This document shows, in pieces, positions 55,302-64,000 of a DNA stretch of 64,000 nucleotides. The notes beneath the pieces are model-generated. The model was not told where the DNA came from and ran no database searches. It saw only the letters and a list, made by a program, of their open reading frames with translations. The stretch's first letter is position 1, and each line of letters opens with the position of its first letter. The DNA comes from Zantedeschia hybrid cultivar (Eukaryota; Streptophyta; Magnoliopsida; Alismatales; Araceae). Where the stretch lies: assembly GCA_030544215.1 (NCBI GenBank), contig JARZZO010000013.1, positions 41,489,196 through 41,553,195 on the forward strand, given 5' to 3'. The position numbers and the translations under genes are program-made.

Positions 55302-56222
55302 CCAGGGTTAGACTCATCTTTAGTTGAACACAGATTGACATTAAAAGACGGAGTTAGCCCGGTCAAACAGAAATTAAGGCGATTCCACCCACAGATGGCT
55401 CTAAAGATGAAGGAAGAGGTCGATAAATTGCATAAAGCCAAATTTATTAGAGTTGTCCTTTATCCACAGTGGGTGGCCAATATAGTCCCGGTTATGAAGA
55501 AAGACGGAAAGGTCAGGATTTGCATTGACTTCCGCGATCTGAACCGGGCGTGTCCTAAAGATGATTTTCCATTGCCTCATATTGATGTACTCATCGATAA
55601 CACTGCTGGTTATGAGACGTTATCATTCATGGATGGATTTTCAGGATATAATCAGATTAAGCTGGCAGAAGAGGATCAAGAAAAAACGTCATTCACTACA
55701 CCTTGGGGAACATACTGTTATGTTGTCATGCCATTTGGATTAAAGAATGCTGGAGCCACTTATCAGAGGGCCATGATGGCAATATTTCATGACATGATGC
55801 ACATAGATCTGGAAGTGTATGTGGATGACTTATTAGTTAAATCTAAAACAAAGGCTGAGCACGCCAAAGTTTTGGCAAGGGTATTAGAGAGATCGAGAGA
55901 ATATCAGTTAAAGATGAACCCCAAGAAATGTGTATTCGGGGTATCTTCAGGAAAATTGCTTGGATTTATTGTCAGTAAACGGGGAATTTAGATCGATCCT
56001 AACAAGGCGAAGGCTATTAGAGAAATGCCACCTCCTAAAAACTTGAAAGAGTTGAGAGGATTAATCGGGAGGTTGCAATTTATTCGTCGTTTTGTCTCCC
56101 AGCACTCACAAAGGTGTAAGCCATTTTACGAGCTTACCAAGCCGGGAGTCAAATTCGATTGAGACGATAAGTGTCAGGAGGCATTTGATGGATTAAAGAA
56201 CTATTTAGCAAGTCCTCCTGTT
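55299..56222 (+). pseudogene. pol: Reverse transcriptase of element 3 (two stops)
   Basis: RT core intact in one frame to 55991: KDGKVRICIDFRDLNRACP, MPFGLKNAGATYQ and the catalytic VYVDDLL. TAG at 55989-55991 replaces the codon after KRGI, and TGA at 56160-56162 stands where relatives have Trp. The sequence between and after stays in frame, so these look like point mutations. It continues into RNase H. Confidence 0.85.
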
Positions 56223-58526
56223 TTGAGACCACCATCTCCAGGCAAACCATTGATACTTTACATTTCAGTCCTGGATGATGCAGTGGGGGCTGTCCTAGCA
56301 CAAGAAGATGAAGAAGGAAAAGAGAGGGCAGCCTACTATCTCTCTAAACTTCTCAACCCTGCTGAACAGAGATATACGGCGATGGAGAAAACATGTGCAG
56401 CATTGGTTTGGGTTGTGCAGAAATTGAAACATTATTTTCTAGCCCATGAAGTCCATCTCATCGCTAGGATGAATCCAATCAAATTCCTTTTGGAGAAATA
56501 TGTTCTTACTGATAGGTTAGCGCGATGGCAAAGCTTTCTATCTCAATTTGATATCACTTACATTCAACAGAAAGCGATCAAGGGCTATGCCATAGCAAAA
56601 CATCTTGCTCATCATCCCCTTCCTAGATTTGATCCAGTCCGATCAGAGTTTCCGGATGATGAACTGATGTCCGTAAATCAAATCAGAGATGATATGTGGA
56701 CTCTGCATTTTGACGGAGCTCTGAATTCTCATGGAAAAGGGATCGGTATTGTTCTGTTATCACCTGAAGGTATCACCATTCCACAAGCCTTTCAGCTTGA
56801 TTTTCCAGTTACAAACAATATAGCTGAATACGAGGCACTCCTTGCTGGTCTCGAGGCTGCTCATTTTCATGGTGCTACCAAACTCAGGATCGTAGGTGAT
56901 AGCCAACTGATTCTTCGCCAAGTGCTGACCAAGTATCGAACTCTCGATCCCAAGCTCAAGCCTTATCAAGAACTTACTTCTGCTTACTCAAAGCTTTTCA
57001 CGAAATTGATCTTTGTCCATGTCCCTAGGAATCAGAACATCTTAGCTGACGCTCTAGCTTCACTTGCATCTTCTCTTGATTTTCCAATTAGCAAGCAATC
57101 TGAATCGATCATAGTTCATAGGCGTCTTTCACCCGCCGTGAAAGATCCTTCATTTCTTAGAACTAATGAGAAGTTGCTGAAGAAAGTCAGAGACGGAGAT
57201 ATCATTGAGAAAAGAGAAATCATGTTAATGGAGCTGTTAGAAGAGATGGATGATGAACAGAAGCCATGGTATTATGAAATTGCAAAATATTGTGAAGATC
57301 AATCATATCCTGAGGAAGCTACAACTGAGGAGAAGAGAGCTATCAGGAGAGTTGCTCAACGATACACCCTAGTTGGGGGAGCATTATATAAGAGAGGTTT
57401 TGATGGAGTTCTTCTGAGATGTCTAGACGAAGATGAGCTTTGGAAAGTTATGGAAGGAGCTCATAGTGGAGTTTGTAGTGGTCATGTCAATGGACAGATG
57501 TTAGCAAAGAAGATCCTTAGACAAGGATTTTATTGGCCAACCATGGAAGAAGACTGCGTAGGATATGTTCGTAGGTGTGCTAAGTGTCAACTTCATGCCG
57601 ACAAAATTCATTCTCCTGCATCTTCACTCCATCCTGTTTCTTCCCCATGGCCTTTCTCCATGTGGGCTTTCGACATCATTGGACCCCTTGGTAATCTAGA
57701 TTCCGGCATCAAGCAAAAATCTTTCATTCTCACGGCAACGGAATACTTCACCAAGTGGGCAGAAGCTGAAGCGTACGTGGAGATCAAAGCATCAACCGTC
57801 TGCAAATTCATCATGAAGAACATCATCACTCGATTTGGAATTCCAAGCACCATCGTCACCGACAATGGACCGCAGTTCTTGTCACAAGAATTGAAGGATC
57901 TCTGCAACAGGTATAAAATTGCATTGCATCATTCGTCTCCTTATTATCCGCAAGGCAATGGCCAAGCAGAGGCAACAAATAAGACTTTGATAAAAATCAT
58001 CAAAAAGACGTGTAAATCTAATAAGTTCGCAGATTGGCCAGAAAAATTGGTTGAGGCTCTATGGGCCTACCGAACTTCAATCCGCACGCCCACTGGGCAG
58101 ACTCCTTATTCCTTAACATTTGGAATGGAGGCGGTAGTTCCATATGAGATCCTCATACCATCATTAAGAGTACAATTGAATAAGGAATTTTCCATTGATG
58201 AACATCGTTCAGCACTCCTTGCTCAACTGGAACTTTTAGACGAGAAAAGATGGTCAGCTGCTAATCATGCAAAAGTTTATCAAAATAGACTAGCACGTTT
58301 TTATCAAAAGAAAGTCATTGAACGTAAGTTCAAAGTCGGTGAAATGGTTGTTAAAAGAATTTTTATAAAACCTGGTGGTCCGCGTTCTAAGCTCCAACCC
58401 AACTGGGAAGGACCTTATGTTGTATCGCACGCTTTTCCTGGTAATGCTTATCGTCTTGTTAATGCAGAAGGAGAAGAGCTAAAACATCCTTGGAATGGTT
58501 TACATCTTAAGAAATACTACCCTTAG
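56223..58526 (+). CDS. pol: RNase H, second RNase H and integrase of element 3
   Basis: A 767-codon open frame in register with RT. First RNase H to about 56480 (LYISVLDDAVGAVLAQ). Then the Tat-type second RNase H (about 56698-57080) with HFDGALNSHG, NNIAEYEALLAG, VGDSQLIL and NILADALASLAS. Integrase zinc domain near 57460-57600 (HSGVCSGHVNGQ ... CAKCQLH). Catalytic core with AFDIIGPLG, IVTDNGPQF and GNGQAEATNK (D, D, E). C-terminal domain NWEGPYVV before TAG at 58524-58526. There is no proper ATG at its start; it would be made only as part of a longer polyprotein, which the upstream stops interrupt. Confidence 0.88.
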   Translation: MRPPSPGKPLILYISVLDDAVGAVLAQEDEEGKERAAYYLSKLLNPAEQRYTAMEKTCAALVWVVQKLKHYFLAHEVHLIARMNPIKFLLEKYVLTDRLARWQSFLSQFDITYIQQKAIKGYAIAKHLAHHPLPRFDPVRSEFPDDELMSVNQIRDDMWTLHFDGALNSHGKGIGIVLLSPEGITIPQAFQLDFPVTNNIAEYEALLAGLEAAHFHGATKLRIVGDSQLILRQVLTKYRTLDPKLKPYQELTSAYSKLFTKLIFVHVPRNQNILADALASLASSLDFPISKQSESIIVHRRLSPAVKDPSFLRTNEKLLKKVRDGDIIEKREIMLMELLEEMDDEQKPWYYEIAKYCEDQSYPEEATTEEKRAIRRVAQRYTLVGGALYKRGFDGVLLRCLDEDELWKVMEGAHSGVCSGHVNGQMLAKKILRQGFYWPTMEEDCVGYVRRCAKCQLHADKIHSPASSLHPVSSPWPFSMWAFDIIGPLGNLDSGIKQKSFILTATEYFTKWAEAEAYVEIKASTVCKFIMKNIITRFGIPSTIVTDNGPQFLSQELKDLCNRYKIALHHSSPYYPQGNGQAEATNKTLIKIIKKTCKSNKFADWPEKLVEALWAYRTSIRTPTGQTPYSLTFGMEAVVPYEILIPSLRVQLNKEFSIDEHRSALLAQLELLDEKRWSAANHAKVYQNRLARFYQKKVIERKFKVGEMVVKRIFIKPGGPRSKLQPNWEGPYVVSHAFPGNAYRLVNAEGEELKHPWNGLHLKKYYP

Positions 58527-59300
58527 GTTAAAGAGTCGATCAGTATGGTACAAAGACCAGTGGAATCAGAAAATTTATAAACTCAAATTTCTTTATTAGT
58601 CTGGATAACTTAATTTTAAGCCCATTACTACACACACTGATACGTTTGATTCGTGAGTAACAAAAGATGACAAGTCCTAAAGAATATCGAAAGCTTGACC
58701 GAAAGTGTAAAGTACAAATCATTCTTTTTTTTAAACAAAAATTCTGTTTTATACTCGGCCCATGATGTCGGAACGAGGCTTAGAATAGACTACTAAGAAT
58801 ACCCGCCATCTTAGTAGGAGGCCGTCATAAAAAAATGGGGGAGATCCGTCCCAAAGTGAAAGAAAAGAAAAAAGAATAGCGAAAAGAAAACGCAAGGCAA
58901 AAGCCAAATGTCAAATCAAAAGGCCATTACATTACAAACGTTACATCAAGGCCATGAAATGAAATAAAAGGGAACGCAAGGTCGATAAATACCCCGGAAA
59001 GAAAATGACCGAACCCCAACGGATATTAGGGTAGAAAAGGGACATCTTTTTAAGTCTCCGGAACCTTCTCATGGGCTTTCTAAACTTATTCATCTTTTCT
59101 TTCTAAAGAAATGTACTCCAAACTTAAGGAATGGCTTAGATCGACTAAGGGTCAAATCATCAAATGGGATCACGAATGGAAACACAAATTCAAACACGAT
59201 GGGTTTAAGTTAAGTTGTTAAAGAATAATTTGGAAATGAAGTTAATAAATGAATATGATCTTTTGATCCAAGTACCATGCTGATCTTTTAGTCAAAAAAA
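58527..59300. other. 3' non-coding region of element 3, part 1
   Basis: No ORF. Purine-rich, with phrases such as GGGGGAGATCCG. A long 3' untranslated region is usual for this branch. Confidence 0.5.
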
Positions 59301-59640
59301 ATACATATGTCAAAAAATCCAAAAAAATACATACATCAAAAAAATCAAAAAAAAAATACACATGTTTCAAAAATTCAAAAATACATATGTCAAAAAATCC
59401 AAAAAAATACATACATCAAAAAATCAAAAAAAAAATACACATGTTTCAAAAATTCAAAAATACATATGTCAAAAAATCCAAAAAAATACATACATCAAAA
59501 AATACAAAAAAAAAATACACATGTTTCAAAAATTCAAAAATACATATGTCAAAATCCAAAAAAAAAACACATTAAAAAAAAATGCATATGTCAAAATTCA
59601 AAAAAAAAGGGCATATATTTCAAAACCCCAAACAAAAATG
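59301..59640. repeat. ~80-bp A-rich tandem array in element 3
   Basis: TACATATGTCAAAA starts recur at 59301, 59382, 59461 and 59541 (spacing 81, 79, 80), followed by shortened copies. Each unit is three A-rich subunits (CATATGTCAAA, CATACATCAAA, CACATGTTTCAAA). The lysine-rich reading frames across it come from the repeat. Confidence 0.92.
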
Positions 59641-61074
59641 AATATTTCAAAACAACAAAAATATTTCAGTTAGCATCTGCTTGTTGCATTTAGTATGTTT
59701 CATTCCTTTTATTTTCAGTGAGCATATGTCTGCTTGTATGTTGCACTTTGCTTAAGTTTGATTATTCTCATTACCTTTGTTAATAAAGGCTATGCCCCTT
59801 GACCCTTCTATCAAGGATAGGATCAAGTAGTCGGTTACTTAACCAGGCAAGGGGCTAAGCCTAAACAGATACTTAACATGTTTGTTCAAGTTGTATACAG
59901 GACACAAGACATTGATAGAGTTGGAATCCGAGTAGAGAACAGCCAGAAATCTGTTTTTGTGAATAAAAGATGTCGAGGAGCACTGCTGCGTTTCAACGCT
60001 GAATGACGTCTGCGCGACACGAAGCGTTTCAGCGTTTTTGAAATTCTATATGTTTTGATGTTTAAATTGAATATTTGTTTGGAGTTATTAACAATTTTGA
60101 TTGCAAAAAAATTCAAGAAAACTCGAGTAAAGCTGGAAAATATCGAGAAGATCTCACTGTGGGAGTCAAGAAGTCCTGACCGTGGCTAAAAAGACGGTTA
60201 TTTCTACCCTTGTATTACTCTATTCCATGTAATTATTGTGCATTCGCATTACTATATATTAAATATTTATTAGAGCATATCAAGGACCTTGTGTTTTGAT
60301 GAAACTGGAATTTGAGTTCCCCTTCAACAAAAACAGTGATAATTCCAGAGGATTCTTAATCGCACGGATAGGCCGTTGGATTGTTAATTAGTGGGGACGA
60401 TGGTTCCACTTTTGTGAAAAGGTGCGTGGATAAACGAGCTTCGACTTAGCACTGGATTACAAGAATTGGTATCTTGACTCATTAATGACAATTTAACAAT
60501 ATTATCCTTGATTAATTTATATTTTTATTTGACTTTATATTTTTCTTTTAGCCCAGCATGCATCATGTAGGACTTTGAAATCATTGTGATAAGGATTAAT
60601 TACTGATTAAGTTTCAGACCATTAATTAATCAAATAACTCAAAACATGATATGAAATATTCCATTCTGAATTGAGTATCTTGATTATCTTCGAGGTTCGC
60701 TTGAAGATATCCTTGGAATTCTATCCTTTCTTGGATTCTTTATCCAATATTTCTTGTTTTCTTTTAAGATCCATCATGGCTGCAGCACGTCCACATTGGC
60801 TGGCAAACGCTCCCTATGATGAAACCTACAGTGTCTATGACCTGGGGTACTTCCCACTCCGAGGAGGTTGATCGACCTTATTTTATTTCCTTGTCTACCT
60901 CATCCAGACAAGATCGATTCCATTGATTTCATTGAGCTATCTTCATTGATGATTTTGAGAAAAATTTTAATCATGTGATGTTAAGAGCGTGTCTCATCAC
61001 ACCTTGGCATCACCTTTTCAGTACATTCCATTTCATTTCACTCCCTTGCAAAGAGGATGCTAAGGTGAGGCAGC
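59641..61074. other. 3' non-coding region of element 3, part 2
   Basis: No supported ORF. Contains degenerate relatives of the LTR stem modules at about 59961-60035 (GATGTCGAGG ... CTGCGTTTCAACGC and GACGTC ... GCGTTTCAGCG). The right end (AAGGTGAGGCAGC before the LTR) is only a weak polypurine tract. Confidence 0.5.
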
Positions 61075-62399
61075 TGTAGACACGCTAATTTTGACGTCAT
61101 TTTGAGTAAATTTCATATCATATAATAATGCCTCATAATGGTCTGATAATTAATCATTAATTAATTTTTATTGATCTTTTTAAGTGTCGGGTTTAACAGA
61201 CATGTTTTAAGTTAATCAATTGAATTGATTTTAGTTCAAATTTCAGTTAAAATATGCATAATTCTAAAAGGCGTCGACTCATGTGGACGCGATTTAGAGT
61301 TTATTCCTATTTTAATGTTTAAATTTGAATTTTAATTAATTGATTTATTAACTAAAAGGCGTCTGAGAAAGTTGACGCGTTTTAGGTTTCCTAAGCTATT
61401 TTAACTTCTCTTCCGGATGTTTATCCTTATCTTAATTAGTGTAAAAGACGTCTACCCATGTGGACGCGTTTTAGCTAATAAAGATAAAGATAAGTTTTCC
61501 CGGATATTTATCATTATCTTAATTAATCTGAAAGGCGTCAGCCAAGATGGACGTGTTTTAGATAATTACAGATAAAGATGAATTAATCAGTAATTATCTG
61601 TCGATTAAAGTAGATAAATCCTAGATTTTTTTATGTTAATCGCGAACGCAGAAAATGCCTATAAATACCTTGCATCTCAAGGAGTTAAAAAAAAAAAGAA
61701 GAGAGAGAATTATTGAGCCACAGCGTTATAGCGATCGGAGCAACCACATCGGAACGCCGGAGCGCTGCCATTTCCAGAAGTCGGCATCCCCTTCTTCAAG
61801 ATCTTCATCTCTTCAAAGCTTCAACCAACTGGACTGGGCATAAGTTTTTCATATCTGAATTTCATCTTCATTCATTAGTTTCATTCTCTCATATTCACTT
61901 CATGCAACACACACCACATCATTAATTTTCCAAAACCCATCTGTTCTAAAGGGGTTTCAAAGCCATTTAAACAAGTGAGTTGCTGTTTAAACATGTTTTT
62001 AATCATGGTTAGCTTTGATATTATTTCTATTTAGATTCTCATCAGTATTTCTTCTTTATTTTTCTGTTTCTCTGTCTCTGCTGCATTCAACAACAACAAC
62101 AAGAAATCAAAAAGAGGGAAGTCAAGCACAAGCCAGGAGAACTTCTGGACGATCCTCAACATTCAACAGCAAGAACAAAAGAATAAAGAGGCTCTCTTTC
62201 TTCAGCCGGCTGAAGGAGGGGAACCAAGGACTCAATCTTCCGCGTTCAAACAGGTAGGCGATCAAACTTCTTTTGAAGCTTTTTAGTTAAAAGTTTCTGG
62301 CGATCACTGCACCTTAGTTGCATTTTTTTAATAGGTTAATTTACCCTAAACAACATAGTTTTTCACATAAATCACACGAGCAATTTTTCAGCACTCACA
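61075..62399 (+). repeat. Right LTR of element 3
   Basis: 1325 bp, nearly identical to the left LTR; small open frames in it (61655-62257) are copies of those at 48284-48886. Followed directly by CACTT and then element 2 sequence. Confidence 0.95.
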
Positions 62400-64000
62400 C
62401 ACTTCTCGCCGTCTCTGTTCCAAGAGGCGAAGGACGAGTCCTGATGATAGGCTCCGGCCTGAAGAAAGGTTAAGCAGAAAAACTTACCGAGTTCTTGAAG
62501 AAGAATCTCGACGTCTTCGCCTGGTCTCCAGCAGACATGCCCGGGGTTGACCCGGAGGTAGCAGAGCACCGACTCCATACCGATCCCGACCAGCCTCCGG
62601 TGAAGCAGAAGCGGCGCACCTTCAACCAGGAAAGGAGGGCCGCCATCCAAGCTGAAGTACAGAAGGGACTGGACGCCGGACACCTCCGAGAGGTGCATCA
62701 TCCAGACTGGATCGCCAATGTGGTCATGGTGCCAAAGAAAGATGGCAAATGGCGTATGTGCGTGGACTTCACCAACCTCAACAAGGCCTGTCCCATGGAC
62801 AGCTTTCCGCTGCCTCGGATAGACCAGGTGGTGGACGCAACTTCCGACCATGAGCTTTTAAGCTTCCTCGACGCCTATTCAGGCTACCACCAGATCCGGA
62901 TGCATCCGGACGATGAAAGCAAGACCAGCTTCACCACCGATTTGGGCCTGTACTGCTACACCCGAATGCCCTTCGGTCTGAAGAACGCCGGCGCGACATA
63001 TCAGCAACTGGTCAACAAAGTATTCGCCACACAGCTCGGCCGAAACATGAAGGTCTATATAGACGACATGTTGGTCAAGAGCCGCGTTGCTGCGGAGCAC
63101 CTGGCCGACCTGGCCGAGACTTTCTCCGCCCTTAGGCGGTACAAGATGAAGCTGAACCCGGCCAAGTGCGCCTTCGGGGTGGCCTCCGGCAAATTCCTCG
63201 GCTACATGGTCACACAACGAGGGGTGGAGGCTAATCCCGAGAAGGTTTCGGCCATCATGAAGATGCGCCCCCCGGCTAACCTCCGAGAGGTACAGAAGCT
63301 GAACGGGAGGATCGCAGCTCTCAGCCGCTTCATGTCAAGGGCGGCCGACTACTGTTTCCCCTTCTTCAAGCTGCTGAAGAAGGCCAACAACTTCGACTGG
63401 ACAGAAGAGTGCCAAACAGCCTTCAATCAGCTGAAGGCCTACCTCTCCAAAGTCCCCATCCTGTCAAAACCAATTCCCGGGGAGCCTCTGAGCCTATACC
63501 TTGCAGTCTCCGAGACGGCCCTCAGCACCGTCCTCGTCCGAGAGCAGGAAGGCGTTCAGAAGCCCGTTTATTACACCAGCCGAGCCCTTCAGGGAGCGGA
63601 ACTCCGGTACCTTGCCCTGGAAAAGTTGGCTCTGGCCCTCGTCTCCTCTGCAAGGAGGCTCCGGCCGTATTTTCTGGCCCATTCCGTAAAAGTCCTCACC
63701 AACCAGCCTTTGAGGCAGATTCTTTCCCGGCCGGAGGTGTCTGGCAGGCTGGCAAAGTGGGCAATTGAGCTAGGGGAGTTCGACATCTCCTATGCCCCTC
63801 GGGTAGCAATAAAAGCCCAGGCGTTGGCGGACTTCATCGCCGAACTTACCCCCGGCGCCTCCGCGACACCACAGCCAGAACCCGAAGTGGTCGAAGCCGA
63901 GGCTATTTCGGCACCTGCACCACCAGACAAATGGCGACTCTTCGTGGACGGCTCCGCATGCTCCACGGGCAGTGGCGCCAGATGGATCCTGGCGTCACCC
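62400..64000 (+). pseudogene. pol: RT and RNase H of element 2, resumed, truncated by window end
   Basis: Continues element 2 after the nested insertion. TAA at 62471-62473 stands where element 1 has GAA. From 62474 the frame is open for 509 codons to the window end. RT: KDGKWRMCVDFTNLNKACP, MPFGLKNAGATYQQ and VYIDDML. Unlike element 1, the codon before EVHHPDW is CGA rather than TGA. RT-linked RNase H follows (to about 63690). The second RNase H begins with WRLFVDGSACSTGSGA near 63930. Because it has no stop inside the window it can be missed by ORF callers; minus-strand frames here are shadows. Confidence 0.9.

Larger units (their letters stand above)
47704..62399 (+). mobile_element. Element 3: Ogre-like Tat retrotransposon nested in element 2
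   Basis: A 14,696-bp element. LTRs are 1326 and 1325 bp and differ, by my count, at four bases plus one T-run length (about 99.6% identical), so the insertion is recent. It encodes a large Gag-Pro with a G-patch domain after the protease, then RT, two RNase H domains and integrase. G-patch plus double RNase H point to the Ogre branch of Tat. Unlike classical Ogre I see no separate ORF upstream of gag. Target duplication CACTT. The RT reading frame has frameshifts and two stops. Confidence 0.95.
44265..64000 (+). mobile_element. Element 2: Tat-lineage Ty3/gypsy retrotransposon, interrupted and incomplete
   Basis: A close relative of element 1: same LTR start and end, same primer-binding site, colinear gag-pro-pol. 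It occupies 44265-47703 and resumes at 62400, interrupted by the insertion of element 3. It runs off the window within the second RNase H. Its LTR is longer (1142 bp) than that of element 1. Lesions seen: a one-base deletion in gag and a stop before RT. Otherwise its coding region is better kept than that of element 1. Confidence 0.92.

Noticed and set aside
59307..59693. Lysine-rich 128-codon frame
   Set aside because: Arises from the ~80-bp A-rich tandem array.
62372..63786. Minus-strand frames of 62-159 codons
   Set aside because: Shadows of the RT-RNase H frame of element 2 on the plus strand.

Overview
This is a stretch of a flowering-plant nuclear genome. The evidence is split genes with GT-AG introns, plant-specific protein families (a VAMP727-type longin R-SNARE, a FAF-domain protein and a plant-type mitochondrial ATPase inhibitor IF1), many short inverted-repeat transposons, and large Ty3/gypsy LTR retrotransposons of the Tat group. 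I cannot place the species. The host DNA is AT-rich; two of the three large retroelements are clearly GC-rich.

Layout. 1-4400: gene-poor DNA with a Tourist-like MITE (67-393), a second MITE (2495-2779) and degenerate tandem repeats (2815-3745). 4489-6058 (minus): a three-exon IF1 gene with a Tourist-like MITE in its second intron. 6060-15660: intergenic DNA with several foldback elements, a possible SINE, a 302-bp tandem duplication (13461-14070), and no gene I can support. 15669-27264: a complete, degenerate 11.6-kb Tat-lineage retrotransposon (element 1) with a 5-bp target duplication GTTAC. It has broken gag-pro-RT-RH-INT on the plus strand, a 73-bp tandem array, and a separate three-exon gene on the minus strand with its own TATA box. 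29200-37819 (plus): a VAMP727-like gene of five coding exons plus a 5'UTR intron; its 6.2-kb third coding intron holds hairpins and a ~40-bp repeat array. 38145-38500: a hAT-type MITE with a perfect 8-bp target duplication. 40576-41334 (minus): a FAF-like gene. 42450-43745: remains of a LINE 3' end.

44265-64000: a nested pair. A second GC-rich Tat element (element 2, related to element 1) starts at 44265. It is interrupted at 47704-62399 by a 14.7-kb Ogre-like Tat element (element 3) with nearly identical 1.33-kb LTRs and target duplication CACTT. Element 2 resumes at 62400 and runs off the window in its RNase H region. Only the three host genes look functional. Every retroelement pol reading frame that can be followed carries frameshifts and/or stops.

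The least ordinary features are the antisense spliced gene in element 1, the repeated GCGTC...GACGC stem modules in the LTR and leader of element 3, the uncharacterised segment after its G-patch, and a cluster of perfect hairpins in VAMP727 intron 3. I found no convincing new defence or regulatory system. All calls were made by eye without database searches, so family names rest on recognised motifs.
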